From Lachnospiraceae bacterium (GTDB taxonomy: Bacteria > Bacillota > Clostridia > Lachnospirales > Lachnospiraceae), in assembly GCA_014804675.1 (NCBI GenBank), contig JAAUZH010000011.1:5603-69602 (forward strand): a stretch of DNA of 64,000 bases, written 5' to 3'. Below, piece by piece: positions 10,062 to 18,829 of the stretch (position 1 is the stretch's first letter; the number at the start of each line of letters is the position of its first letter). The notes below the pieces were generated by a model. The model was not told the DNA's origin and made no database searches. It worked only from the letters and a program-made list of their open reading frames with translations. Position numbers and translations under genes: made by a program.

Positions 10062-10140
10062 GTAACAGTTCAAACAACAGTTCCATCTGTATTGCTTTTG
10101 GATCTGTAGCCATGAGAGCACAAGCGTTAAAAGAAATGTA

Positions 10141-10158
10141 GAGGTGCTCACGCACCTC
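10141..10158 (-). terminator. Hairpin at the end of the M56 sensor gene
   Basis: GAGGTGC-TCAC-GCACCTC, a perfect 7-bp stem that includes the stop codon; only a weak T-rich stretch follows on the minus strand, so terminator activity is uncertain. Confidence 0.35.
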
Positions 10159-12196
10159 CTTTCTCCCGTTTCAACGTTTCATAATTATATTTCCCCGCTT
10201 CGGAGACATGCTCTGTCCGCAGCTCTCCATCCTGTGTGCTGAGTAACAGATAGCTGTCTGCCAGATATCCTTCCAGTTTTTCTGCCCATGCAGCAAATAA
10301 AGCATCATCATAAGGGATTCTGTCATCATCGAAGGTAAAGGAAGAGCCTGCAATCTGACGGATTTCTCCCTCCTCTGACAACCGGAACACATAATAATCA
10401 TACTCACCATACATATCCCTGTCCTCCACATGCACAGTCATAATAAAGCCGTTACCGTCCCGTTCTCCCAGATAAATATTGTTCCATCCCGCACGGGAAA
10501 CATGCGCCGAGTCACTGTATAATGGTGTGCCGTCCGCACTGTTAAAAAGCACGATTCCGCTTTCCCCGTCTCCGATATTTCCGGTATATACCATGATTTC
10601 TTCCAGCCCCGGGCTGTGGCCGATATCCGCTTTTTCCGTGCTGTCCAATGTATAGTATGAAGCGAGTAATTCCCCACTGTCTAGTCCTGTAATTTCCTGC
10701 ATGTCTGCATGAAAGTGGTCCAAAGGCGCTGCGGCATAGGAAATGCCGGAGCCGTAATAGTTTTCCAGAACTGCCTCCACAATCAGACCATTCTCAAAAG
10801 TCAGAAGGAGCGGCGGATTCAAATAAGAAAACGCCTCCTCTGCTAAATCAGCAAAAGAGTCAAAGGAAACTTCACTGTAGCTTGGAGTATCCATTTCTTC
10901 ATTGACAGAAAATTTGCAGTTATCGGCAAAGGCGAGAAAAGGTAAATCTTCTCCCCCATCGTAATCGTCATCAACAAGATATCTGTCAATGCCTTTTGCG
11001 CTGCGGGACAGGGAACGCACATAGAGCCGGTACATTCCATCAGCAATGTTTCCGCTTGAAACATGTTTTAAAGTTAGCTTATCAATCTGCACAAGTTCTG
11101 TTTCCCCATCCATATCCCCGCCAGTATCTTCGTCTATGTCCTCGTCTATATCCATATCGGCGTGATAAATTTCAGGGACTTTTTCTTTGGCAGGAACCGT
11201 TTCGGCACTCTCCTCATTTTTATTATCCGCTTTCGGGTTTGCCGTCAATATGACTGCTACAGGCACACAGACTGCAATAATGATACCGATCACTATATGG
11301 GCGGGCTTTTTATAGCGAAGGACATTTTTTATCCTGCTGCCGGTTTCTCCCTCACCGAAAGCAAGCGGAATACCGGGCATGATATGCCTGCCGGATGCAA
11401 GCGCAAGCAGGGATGCGGAATATTCCTTTTTCACACCGTTTCCAAGTATGCGGATGACTGCTTCGTCGCAGGACATTTCCATGTCTTTACCGCTCAGGAA
11501 AAAGGCAATCCAGACCAAAGGATTGAACCAGTGAATACAGAGCGCAAAGTAGCTGACAATCCGCCAGATATAATCTTTCCGTTTCAGATGAATCTGTTCG
11601 TGCAGAAGAATGTATTTTTTCTCCTGCTCTAAAAGTGTGGAAGGAAGATAAATGCGTGGGGAAAAGATGCCGCAGACAAAAGGGGTTGTTATGTCATGGG
11701 TGCGGTAGATGTTATCCCCTTCGGGTATGGCTGTTTTCAGTCTTTTTTGCAGCCTCCAATATGCGATGATACTGTGTGCCGCCATGATAAAAATACCTGC
11801 CAGCCACAGGCAGGCGCCTAAGAATACTACAAGTTGCATAGGATTTGCAGATTTTTCCACTGTAGCTGCGGGCAGGGAGGCGTTTACTGCATCTTCTATG
11901 AAGGGCACCGGCAAATTGACTTTAGGCTGGGACATGAGACCAATGTTTTCAGGAATATAGTTTATTTGTCCCTGCCGTACAGACGGTGTGCGCAGAACTT
12001 CAAACAGCGACAAGGCTGAAGAAAAAGAAATCGGACAGAGCAGTCTGAAAAGCACCACCGCCCAAAGGATATGGGAAAAAATTTTAGGCGCTTTCTTAAG
12101 AAAAAGCCGAAGCAATATTACTGCCAAAATTACGATTCCTGCCGTCAGGCTCATATTCAAAACCGTGATAAACATCTGCTCAATGATTTGTGTCAT
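10148..12196 (-). CDS. M56-family (BlaR1/MecR1-like) membrane metallopeptidase sensor
   Basis: A 682-residue integral membrane zinc protease. Several hydrophobic segments lie in the first 140 residues, the zinc motif HEQIH (within LLHEQIHLKRKDY) near residue 210, a downstream MSCDEAV zinc-ligand region, and one more membrane segment (IVIGIIIAVCVPVAVILTA) near residue 310. The ~350-residue extracellular C-terminal part is acidic and lacks the S-x-x-K/SDN/KTG motifs of the penicillin-binding sensor of true BlaR1, so the inducer is probably not a beta-lactam. In this family the activated protease leads to cleavage or release of the BlaI-type repressor. The start at 12196 is preferred (GGAGGG 8 bases upstream, right after the repressor's stop) over the longer reading from 12223. 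Confidence 0.88.
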   Translation of the reverse strand: MTQIIEQMFITVLNMSLTAGIVILAVILLRLFLKKAPKIFSHILWAVVLFRLLCPISFSSALSLFEVLRTPSVRQGQINYIPENIGLMSQPKVNLPVPFIEDAVNASLPAATVEKSANPMQLVVFLGACLWLAGIFIMAAHSIIAYWRLQKRLKTAIPEGDNIYRTHDITTPFVCGIFSPRIYLPSTLLEQEKKYILLHEQIHLKRKDYIWRIVSYFALCIHWFNPLVWIAFFLSGKDMEMSCDEAVIRILGNGVKKEYSASLLALASGRHIMPGIPLAFGEGETGSRIKNVLRYKKPAHIVIGIIIAVCVPVAVILTANPKADNKNEESAETVPAKEKVPEIYHADMDIDEDIDEDTGGDMDGETELVQIDKLTLKHVSSGNIADGMYRLYVRSLSRSAKGIDRYLVDDDYDGGEDLPFLAFADNCKFSVNEEMDTPSYSEVSFDSFADLAEEAFSYLNPPLLLTFENGLIVEAVLENYYGSGISYAAAPLDHFHADMQEITGLDSGELLASYYTLDSTEKADIGHSPGLEEIMVYTGNIGDGESGIVLFNSADGTPLYSDSAHVSRAGWNNIYLGERDGNGFIMTVHVEDRDMYGEYDYYVFRLSEEGEIRQIAGSSFTFDDDRIPYDDALFAAWAEKLEGYLADSYLLLSTQDGELRTEHVSEAGKYNYETLKREKGGA

Positions 12197-12197
12197 G

Positions 12198-12563
12198 TCA
12201 TTTTCCCTCCTCATATTCCTCAATCATCTTTTTTAGCTCTGTAATTTCCCGTTCACCCAGTTTTTTTCTTCTTGAGAAAGCAAGCAAAAACTGCGGCAGT
12301 GAACCTTCAAAGTGCTCATTGATAAATTGCTCCCCCTGAGCTGCCTGAAATTCTTCTTTGGACATTATAACCATAACAACACCATTTTCATTGGAAAATA
12401 TACTCCTGTCGCAGAGCCTCTTCAACATCGTATACGAGGTTGTCCGTTTCCACCCAAAAGCCGCTTCGCACAATTTTGCCAGTTGTCCGGATGCGATGGG
12501 TGCATTTTCCCATATCATCTCTGCGAAACGCTGTTCCATTTCACCTAACTTATATTGTTCCAT
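12198..12563 (-). CDS. BlaI/MecI/CopY-family repressor
   Basis: A 121-residue winged-helix repressor: MEQRFAEMIWENAPIASGQLAKL, then the recognition region FGWKRTTSYTMLKRLCDR, and a C-terminal dimerisation helix (REITELKKMIEEYEE). It is the usual length of BlaI. It sits directly upstream of the M56 sensor and behind a promoter with two near-perfect 19-bp dyads, so it represses its own operon. No obvious resistance gene is in the same unit; the regulated target is probably this operon and maybe distant genes. Confidence 0.93.
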   Translation of the reverse strand: MEQYKLGEMEQRFAEMIWENAPIASGQLAKLCEAAFGWKRTTSYTMLKRLCDRSIFSNENGVVMVIMSKEEFQAAQGEQFINEHFEGSLPQFLLAFSRRKKLGEREITELKKMIEEYEEGK

Positions 12564-12590
12564 TGTAATTCTCCATTTCCATTTTCAGGT

Positions 12591-12643
12591 TGTCTAATGT
12601 TTTTAGACAACACTAGTCTAACACCATTAGACATCATTGTCAA
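12591..12643 (-). promoter_or_regulatory. BlaI-type promoter with two tandem operators
   Basis: Minus-strand promoter TTGACA (12643-12638), 17 bases, TAGACT (12620-12615). Operator A, 12615-12633, is a 19-bp dyad with one mismatch (AGTCTAA-N5-TTAGACA) that fills the spacer and -10 box. Operator B, 12591-12609, is a perfect dyad TGTCTAA-N5-TTAGACA over the start of transcription. Centre-to-centre spacing is 24 bp. This is the classic arrangement for BlaI repression. Confidence 0.85.
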
Positions 12644-12660
12644 TAGATGGTGGTTAAAAG

Positions 12661-13028
12661 TCAAAAGGAGATGCTCGCATATCCGCCTGGCTCGCTGCCT
12701 GCACAATCGGGTAGGAGGTAGATAATTATTTTATCTACCGACCTCCCACACCCCGCTGCATACTGTCCAAAATCAACATTATCTCCATATCCTACCATAC
12801 GAAGCATTGACTGCATTCTTGGATTCCTCGCCTTTGAATTTCCACCTTTAAAAATCTGCTCTTTTGGAATCTTTAATACACCAGGATTTGTGATTTTAAA
12901 TCCATCGATACTCTTAATTACTTTCAATGTTCCTTCCAGCATATAATCTGCATGAATAATCATATTTACACAGGATTCTCTGACTGCTTTATGCAACGGA
13001 GTATCATCTTCCCTGACATATCCCTTTA
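12661..13028 (-). pseudogene. Fragment of an AlbA_2/RecG-like ATP-binding protein
   Basis: Reads GYVREDDTPLHKAVRESCVNMIIHADY, then FKITNPGVLKIPKEQIFKGGNSKARNP and MLRMVGYGDNV when joined from the frame beginning near 13028. That is the HATPase_c_4-like central part of the putative DNA-binding/ATP-binding family (AlbA_2). The N-terminal domain is absent and after GYGDNV the sequence is unrelated, so this is a doubly truncated remnant. A 9-bp perfect hairpin (GGTAGATAA-N5-TTATCTACC, 12717-12739) lies in the foreign tail, close to the recombination point. Confidence 0.65.
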
Positions 13029-13056
13029 GTTATAAAGCAGTAACATTGCTAACTGT

Positions 13057-13815
13057 TTATTTAACTTCTTCTTTCTTAAATCTAAATATACTTGCAACAA
13101 TTCCCAATAAGCACATAATCAGAATAATACATATTGAAATTTCTTTGGGGCAATTCTGTCCGGATAAACGTCCAATTACAAGAAGATAAGACGCTGACCA
13201 CGGATAAAATCCTGCCACCCCCGAATTTGATAAAACAACATTTATCAAACTAATTACAGCAATAGCAATCAGTGGCGTAACAAATCCCTTTGTCCTTATT
13301 GTAAGATAGATAAATGGAGTCTGTGTAGCACATAATAATATCCCTCCAAAAAGCATTTTTAGAAAGAAAAATATAAAGGACGGAATAGTAAGCTGTGTTA
13401 CCGGAATAAAGCAGTTGCACAATAAAGCCAACACTAGAATTTCCAACCATGAAATCAACATGAACATAAAAGTTATTATTGCAAAGAAAAGCAATTTCCC
13501 ACAAAGAAATACTGTTTCTGAAACTGGAATGACAAAAATGTTTTTTAGTGTTCCATCTGTATATTCACGACTGATTATCCATGCACCCAAAATTGTTAGT
13601 ACCATCGGCGCAAATAAAAGCATCAAAAACATTAGTGCGCTATCATAAAGGGAAAATAAACTTATTACAGCTTCGGGATTAGAAAAATAATTTGTGACAG
13701 CTTTTACTATAACAAAGAAAGGAACGATTAGTGTTCCTAATATTCCAATCAAAAGAAACTTTGAACGTTTCAGCTTTATATATTCACAATGTAATAAACT
13801 AAGCAATTCCCTCAC
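13057..13815 (-). CDS. ABC transporter permease, bacitracin/lantibiotic-immunity type
   Basis: A 252-residue ABC-2 type permease with about six hydrophobic segments, beginning CEYIKLKRSKFLLIGILG, a start typical of BcrB/LanE-like immunity permeases, and ISREYTDGTLKN between segments two and three, a sequence common in this family. It overlaps the end of the ATPase gene by 17 bases. Together they probably export or expel a membrane-active peptide antibiotic. The substrate cannot be read from sequence. Confidence 0.85.
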   Translation of the reverse strand: MRELLSLLHCEYIKLKRSKFLLIGILGTLIVPFFVIVKAVTNYFSNPEAVISLFSLYDSALMFLMLLFAPMVLTILGAWIISREYTDGTLKNIFVIPVSETVFLCGKLLFFAIITFMFMLISWLEILVLALLCNCFIPVTQLTIPSFIFFFLKMLFGGILLCATQTPFIYLTIRTKGFVTPLIAIAVISLINVVLSNSGVAGFYPWSASYLLVIGRLSGQNCPKEISICIILIMCLLGIVASIFRFKKEEVK

Positions 13816-14722
13816 CTCCAGTTATTCTTTTAAAATAATCTTCAAGACTGTCCTCACAGGTATGCGCTTCGGAAACACCCAAACCATTCTCAACAAAGAC
13901 ATTGACTATTTTTGCTACTGATAAATCAAGGTTATACAACCAGATATTGTGGTCATCTTGTACTGAAAATTGCTTTTCTTCAAAAATCTGTTCCAAAATC
14001 CTCGCCGCCTGTGCCGTATCAGATATAGTAAAATGAATATATCTACCGTTTTTTTGTTCCAGTTCGGTAAGACTTTCTTCTTCCAACAACACACCTTTGT
14101 CAATAATGCCAATATCATCAGCAAGCAACGAAATTTCAGACAATATATGGCTGGAAATAAGAATCGTTTTTTCTTTTTCATCACATAGCTGCCGAATAAA
14201 AGAGCGCACCTCTGCAATTCCAATAGGGTCAAGACCGTTAATTGGTTCATCCAATATCAATAGTTCCGGGTCATGCATAATTGCAAGGGCAATAGCCAAA
14301 CGCTGCTTCATGCCAAGTGAATACTGAGAGAACAATTTTTTGTCCTTATAGGGCAAGCTGACTAAATCCAATGCATCTTTTATTGCATGAGGATTTGGCA
14401 CTCCCCGCAAGTTTGCAAAAATACACAAATTTTCTGCTGCTGTCAGGTTTGGGTAAAAGCCGGGGGCTTCGATTAAACTTCCAATACGAGGAAGAATCTT
14501 CCTCTCGTTTCCCCGCAAAGGCTTTTCCCAGATTAGCACTTCCCCTATTGTCGGCTTTGTAAGCCCAAGCAGCATTTTCATGGTAGTGGTTTTTCCCGCA
14601 CCATTCCTCCCAAGCAGCCCATATATCCTTCCTTTCCGAACATGGATATTTAGATTGGCAACACTTTTCTGCGTTCCATACTGCTTTGTAAGATTTTTTG
14701 TTTCAATCACATATTCGCTCAT
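13799..14722 (-). CDS. ABC transporter ATPase, bacitracin/lantibiotic-immunity type
   Basis: A 307-residue BcrA-like ATPase: Walker A GRNGAGKTTTMKM near residue 37, signature YSLGMKQRLAIALA, Walker B LLILDEPINGLDP and switch His in ISSHILSE. The C-terminal ~90 residues are the usual accessory region of self-protection transporters. It has a strong ribosome binding site (AAGGAGG) and its own promoter, and is separated from the sensor kinase gene upstream by a terminator, so the exporter is a separate, inducible unit. Confidence 0.93.
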   Translation of the reverse strand: MSEYVIETKNLTKQYGTQKSVANLNIHVRKGRIYGLLGRNGAGKTTTMKMLLGLTKPTIGEVLIWEKPLRGNERKILPRIGSLIEAPGFYPNLTAAENLCIFANLRGVPNPHAIKDALDLVSLPYKDKKLFSQYSLGMKQRLAIALAIMHDPELLILDEPINGLDPIGIAEVRSFIRQLCDEKEKTILISSHILSEISLLADDIGIIDKGVLLEEESLTELEQKNGRYIHFTISDTAQAARILEQIFEEKQFSVQDDHNIWLYNLDLSVAKIVNVFVENGLGVSEAHTCEDSLEDYFKRITGGEGIA

Positions 14723-14753
14723 GACAAACCTCCTTTTCCTAAAATTGCGGAAT

Positions 14754-14807
14754 CTTCCCGACCGCTCCGCTTGTCGGGAAGCAGCGCATACCGGTAAACC
14801 GATATGC
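14754..14807 (-). other. Two hairpins in the exporter mRNA leader
   Basis: 14786-14807 forms GCATA...TATGC with an inner CGGT/ACCG stem at the likely 5' end, and 14754-14781 is a perfect 9-bp stem CTTCCCGAC/GTCGGGAAG. No T run follows, so a stability or attenuation role is more likely than termination. Confidence 0.4.
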
Positions 14808-14810
14808 TTT

Positions 14811-14842
14811 ATTCTATCATGCTAACCTTGCCGTAACCTTGC
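14811..14842 (-). promoter_or_regulatory. Promoter of the ABC exporter with response-regulator direct repeat
   Basis: TAACCTTGC is repeated at 14823-14831 and 14834-14842 (period exactly 11 bp), with a minus-strand -10 box TAGAAT at 14816-14811 and the upstream repeat over the -35 position. One-helical-turn direct repeats near -35 are the known binding pattern of OmpR-family regulators, so the regulator at 15841-16542 probably activates here. Confidence 0.65.
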
Positions 14843-14901
14843 TTTTTTCATGTTTTTCATCTGTTTAATATGCGAAAAAACCTATACTGTTACAGTGCTA
14901 A

Positions 14902-14927
14902 AAATCCCTGTGTTACTACAGGGATTT
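14902..14927 (-). terminator. Intrinsic terminator of the two-component operon
   Basis: Perfect 10-bp stem AAATCCCTGT/ACAGGGATTT with a 6-base loop, overlapping the kinase stop codon and followed on the minus strand by TTTTTAG. Confidence 0.8.
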
Positions 14928-15839
14928 GGAAAATAGTATAGTAAATATTGCACCCATGCCTTGTTTGCTGTCCACTTTGATTTTTCCTCCCATTGCATTG
15001 ACAAGTTCCATTGTAATAGATAATCCTAATCCATTTCCTCCAGAAGAACGTGAACGGTCACACTGATACATCCTCTCAAAGATGTGTGGAATATCAGTGG
15101 AAGAAATGCCTTTCCCGTTATCTGAAATAATAATTTTTACTTGTTGTTCATTTTCCAATAATTGCAAAGCAAGTTTATTACCGCCACTGTGCGTTAGCGC
15201 ATTTTGAAACAGATTATTGAGAATACGGGTATAGGCATGAGGATCGACCCTTAAAGAATATTCATCTTCGGGAATATCAAAATCATAATCAAAATGACGG
15301 CATTCTAAGGTCGGAACCCACTCCGCAACAATATTGCGGGTCAGCTCATTAAAATCACATAATTCAAAATGAAAAATCTGTTCTTTAGCATCCAGTTTTA
15401 CCCACTCAAATAATGTTTCTACAAAATTTTTTAAATGATACGCTTTTTCTACTGCGACATGGATATAGGATTCCTTTTCTTCTCCTGTCACAAGACCATT
15501 TTCAATGGCTTCCAAATAGCCAACCAGTGAAGCTAATGGCGTTTTTACATCATGGGAAAGACTTGTCATGAGCCGCTTATATGCCTGTTCGGATTGCTTT
15601 TGCCAAATAAGCTGTGACTGGTTCTTGACAGCAATTTCATTGATTGCATAACAAATCCGCTTTGTCATATCGCTTTTTCTCGCCAACACTCGGCGGTTCT
15701 GGTTCCCGGATTTTACATCCTCAAGGGCTTCTTCAACAATAGATAGCTGTTCCCGCACACGCCTAAGTTTCATAACAAGAAATAAAATAATGAAAGACGT
15801 GATACAGAGAGCAATCAATAAAAATGGATTAAAATTCAT
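14916..15839 (-). CDS. Sensor histidine kinase of the exporter locus
   Basis: A 307-residue kinase with a single short N-terminal membrane segment (FLLIALCITSFIILFLVM), little or no extracellular domain, an H-box SHDVKTPLASL near residue 110, an N-box NLFQNALTHS, and G-boxes DNGKGIS and GGNGLGLSI. Small kinases without a sensor loop usually read their signal through the partner transporter in antibiotic-defence modules. The start at 15839 is chosen because GGGAGG lies 6 bases before it and it follows the regulator stop by one base; the longer reading from 15872 has no support. Confidence 0.92.
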   Translation of the reverse strand: MNFNPFLLIALCITSFIILFLVMKLRRVREQLSIVEEALEDVKSGNQNRRVLARKSDMTKRICYAINEIAVKNQSQLIWQKQSEQAYKRLMTSLSHDVKTPLASLVGYLEAIENGLVTGEEKESYIHVAVEKAYHLKNFVETLFEWVKLDAKEQIFHFELCDFNELTRNIVAEWVPTLECRHFDYDFDIPEDEYSLRVDPHAYTRILNNLFQNALTHSGGNKLALQLLENEQQVKIIISDNGKGISSTDIPHIFERMYQCDRSRSSGGNGLGLSITMELVNAMGGKIKVDSKQGMGAIFTILFSKSL

Positions 15840-15840
15840 G

Positions 15841-16542
15841 CTATGCCTCCCTGTTGAAACGGTAGCCGACACCCCGGACAGTCAAAATGAAAAAAGGGTG
15901 TTCCGGGTCTGGTTCGATTTTTTTTCGCAATTTGCTGATAAACGACATAATATTGCTATCATCAAAAACATATTCTTCCTCCCATACATGGGTATAAATC
16001 TGCTTTTTCGTAAACACTTTTCCTTTATTTGCTGCAAGAAAAGAAAGCAGGTCAAATTCTTTTCCCGTAAGTTCCACTTGCACATCGTTAATCAAAACAA
16101 TACGGTTAACATTATCAATTACCATTCCTTGAAATGTCATACAATCTGCGTCTGTGTTAGAAACAGGATTAAGCAAAGTGTAACGCCGGATAAGAGAATT
16201 GACACGTGCCATCAATTCATTAATGCTAAACGGCTTTGTTAAATAATCATCCGCCCCCATCCGCAATCCTAAAACTTTATCTTCTTCGCCACTTTTTGCG
16301 GTAAGCATAAGAACAGGAACATTATTAGTCTGCCGGATTTTTTGCAATATCTGAAAACCATCTAAATCGGGCATCATAATATCAAGAATGATTAGCGAAT
16401 AGGTATCGTTATTTTCTTCCACCAACCGTAATCCCTCTATCCCGCCATTTGTAATAACCGCAGTAAGATTCTCCTGTTCCACGCATTTTTTCATAAGCGT
16501 ACAAAGTTCTTTATCATCATCTATAATCAACACTTTATTCAC
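15841..16542 (-). CDS. OmpR-family response regulator
   Basis: A 233-residue regulator. The receiver has acidic pocket DDD at residues 8-10, phospho-acceptor Asp in LIILDIMMPD, the Thr switch in MLTAKSG and Lys in YLTKPF. The winged-helix output domain includes LTGKEFDLLSFLAANKGKVFTKKQI and TVRGVGYRF. It overlaps the upstream HTH gene by 8 bases and precedes the kinase by one base. The likely target is the 11-bp direct repeat at 14823-14842. Confidence 0.94.
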   Translation of the reverse strand: MNKVLIIDDDKELCTLMKKCVEQENLTAVITNGGIEGLRLVEENNDTYSLIILDIMMPDLDGFQILQKIRQTNNVPVLMLTAKSGEEDKVLGLRMGADDYLTKPFSINELMARVNSLIRRYTLLNPVSNTDADCMTFQGMVIDNVNRIVLINDVQVELTGKEFDLLSFLAANKGKVFTKKQIYTHVWEEEYVFDDSNIMSFISKLRKKIEPDPEHPFFILTVRGVGYRFNREA

Positions 16543-16732
16543 GCCTTTTCCTCCTTTCTGCTTTCATACGGGCATCTGCTGGTTTTTCTGCGTCTTTTGG
16601 TATCAGCCACAAGCGACTGAATTTTGCCACACCGGGTATGCGGTTTTCCTCACATAGCTTCTGTACCCGTCTTTCTGAAATGCCCCATTTCTTTGCAGCT
16701 TCTGGAGCAGATATATATTCTAACATCTTCAT
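16535..16732 (-). CDS. Small excisionase-type HTH protein
   Basis: A 65-residue protein that is almost only a MerR/excisionase-type HTH (SAPEAAKKWGISERRVQKLC, then WLIPKDAEKPADAR). It is clearly similar to residues 1-50 of the truncated Fic protein at 9072-9965. It is the first gene of the regulator-kinase operon and overlaps the regulator start. Either a stand-alone regulator or the remaining N-terminus of a Fic-type protein now used as a leader gene. Confidence 0.7.
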   Translation of the reverse strand: MKMLEYISAPEAAKKWGISERRVQKLCEENRIPGVAKFSRLWLIPKDAEKPADARMKAERRKRRE

Positions 16733-16982
16733 TCACTCTTTCTCAAAATTATTTCAGCTATAATTATATGCGGTTAGCCGAATAGTTTCAAGTGCTTAAA
16801 GTAAGCATTGTGGAAATATTGAAAATTCCGACTGTTTTTCTTTTGACAGACTCTCACTCTCAAATACCCCTTTGCAGCCTTTTCCTGATGCTTTCACTCT
16901 TTCTTCTCCGCTTTTAATTCACCCTTCAAAACCAGAGAGCCTCTAACAACCGGAAAGTCACATCAATTTTTTATCCTCCCTC

Positions 16983-17011
16983 TTGAAAAAACTGAAATTT
17001 GGTACTATTAT
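16983..17011 (+). promoter_or_regulatory. Promoter of the SulP transporter gene
   Basis: TTGAAA (16983-16988), 17 bases, TATTAT (17006-17011), about 43 bases before the start codon. The remainder of the 16733-17053 gap shows no gene. Confidence 0.6.
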
Positions 17012-17053
17012 TGATAAGTCTTGGTATAACACTTATTTTTGAAAGGAACTATC

Positions 17054-18697
17054 ATGGAAAAATTAAAACCAAAGTTGTTTTCAGTTATGAAAACATACAC
17101 AAAAGAACAATTTATCAAAGATGTAATTGCAGGTATCATCGTTGCAATCATTGCATTGCCCTTATCCATAGCGCTTGCACTTGCATCGGGAGTCGGTCCT
17201 GAGCAGGGTATTTACACAGCAATTATTGCAGGATTTTTGATCTCCTTTTTAGGCGGAAGCCGTGTGCAGATTGCCGGACCTACTGCTGCATTTGCCACAA
17301 TCGTTGCCGGAATCGTGGCGCAAAAAGGAATGGACGGGCTGATACTGGCAACTGTCATTGCCGGAATCATTCTTGTGGCAATGGGATTTTTCAGGCTTGG
17401 CAATTTAATCAAATATATTCCTTATACAATTACCACCGGTTTTACCGCAGGGATTGCAGTTACCATTGCCATTGGGCAGATCAAGGATTTTTTAGGCCTG
17501 ACCTATCCTGCTGGTACGGTTACCATCGAAACAATGGAAAAACTGGAGGCTGTCATACGAAACATTGCTTCCGTGAACTGGCAGGCTGTCATTGTGGGCA
17601 TGGTTTGTCTGGCCATTCTCATAATATGGCCCTATATCAACAAAACCATTCCGGGTTCCCTGCTTGCCGTTATTGCAGGCATTCTCATGGTCCAGCTTTT
17701 ACATATGAAAGTGAATACCATTGGGGATTTATATGAAATAAGCAATCAACTTCCCCATTTTCACATGCCTTCTTTTACGCTTAAGGATATTCAGGAAATC
17801 CTTCCTAATGCCTTTACCATTGCTATTTTGGCTGCAATAGAGTCATTGCTTTCCTGTGTTGTGGCGGACAGCATGATAAACTCAAAACACCGTTCCAATA
17901 TGGAGCTGATTGCCCAGGGCGTTGGAAACATCGGCTCCGCATTATTTGGCGGCATCCCTGCCACCGGCGCCATTGCAAGGACCGCTGCAAATATCAAAAA
18001 CGGCGGACGTACCCCCATAGCCGGCATGGTACATGCGATTACATTAGTATTGATCCTTGTGGTACTGATGCCTTATGCCGCATTGATCCCAATGCCGTGT
18101 ATTGCTGCCATTTTATTTATGGTAGCCTATAATATGTGCGGCTGGAGGTCTTTTGTGAACCTGTGCAAATCATCTCCCAAAAGCGATATTGTTATACTAG
18201 TGCTCACCTTTGTTCTCACTGTAGTTTTCGATCTTGTTGTAGCAATCGAAGTGGGCATCCTCCTTGCGGCTATCTTATTTATGAAACGTATGAGTGATGT
18301 GACCGAAGTGGAAGGCTGGAAATACATCGATGAGGAAAACGATCCTGACAGCATTTCCTTAAGAGTCGTGCCGGAACATACGCTTGTTTATGAAATTTCA
18401 GGTCCTATGTTCTTTGCTGCCGCAGATAAAATTCTGCATATTTCGGTAAATGAGGATACAAAATGTCTGATCCTCAGAATGAGAAGCGTCAATGCCATTG
18501 ATGCAACGGCCATGCATTCACTGGAAGAGCTTTATCATAAGTATGAAAAGAAGGGAATTAAGATGATTCTTTCCCATGTCAATGAACAGCCTAGAAAGGT
18601 TATGGAAAAAGCAGGCTTCCACAAACAGATCGGGGAAGAGAACTTCTGCTCCCATATTGATACCGCATTAGAACGGGCAAAACAACTTGCAGAATAA
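17054..18697 (+). CDS. SulP-family anion transporter with STAS domain
   Basis: A 547-residue SLC26/SulP permease. Residues 20-410 hold the 14-segment transport core, starting with the conserved VIAGIIVAIIALPLSIALALASGVGPEQGIYTAI. Residues about 425-545 form a cytoplasmic STAS domain (EISGPMFFAAADKI, LRMRSVNAIDATAMHSLEELY). The family carries sulfate, bicarbonate or other anions by proton or sodium symport; the substrate is not evident. The start is ATG at 17054 with AAAGGA 6 bases upstream; the longer reading from TTG at 17039 contains the ribosome binding site itself and is rejected. Monocistronic, ending in a strong bidirectional terminator. Confidence 0.93.
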   Translation: MEKLKPKLFSVMKTYTKEQFIKDVIAGIIVAIIALPLSIALALASGVGPEQGIYTAIIAGFLISFLGGSRVQIAGPTAAFATIVAGIVAQKGMDGLILATVIAGIILVAMGFFRLGNLIKYIPYTITTGFTAGIAVTIAIGQIKDFLGLTYPAGTVTIETMEKLEAVIRNIASVNWQAVIVGMVCLAILIIWPYINKTIPGSLLAVIAGILMVQLLHMKVNTIGDLYEISNQLPHFHMPSFTLKDIQEILPNAFTIAILAAIESLLSCVVADSMINSKHRSNMELIAQGVGNIGSALFGGIPATGAIARTAANIKNGGRTPIAGMVHAITLVLILVVLMPYAALIPMPCIAAILFMVAYNMCGWRSFVNLCKSSPKSDIVILVLTFVLTVVFDLVVAIEVGILLAAILFMKRMSDVTEVEGWKYIDEENDPDSISLRVVPEHTLVYEISGPMFFAAADKILHISVNEDTKCLILRMRSVNAIDATAMHSLEELYHKYEKKGIKMILSHVNEQPRKVMEKAGFHKQIGEENFCSHIDTALERAKQLAE

Positions 18698-18743
18698 CCA
18701 TTGTCCGCTACAAAGGGACAAGCATAATGTCTATATAAAAAGA

Positions 18744-18808
18744 AGCTGCAACAAAATGGAACCGCCCTGCCTGACAGGGACGGTTCCATTTTACGCAGCT
18801 CTTTTTTT
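18744..18808. terminator. Bidirectional intrinsic terminator between sulP and purine permease
   Basis: A long stem: AGCTGC...GCAGCT outside and AAAATGGAACCG/CGGTTCCATTTT with CCCTG/CAGGG inside, followed by CTTTTTTT on the plus strand and TCTTTTT on the minus strand. Confidence 0.85.
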
Positions 18809-18829
18809 ATCTGTTTCCATATCTTTCTC

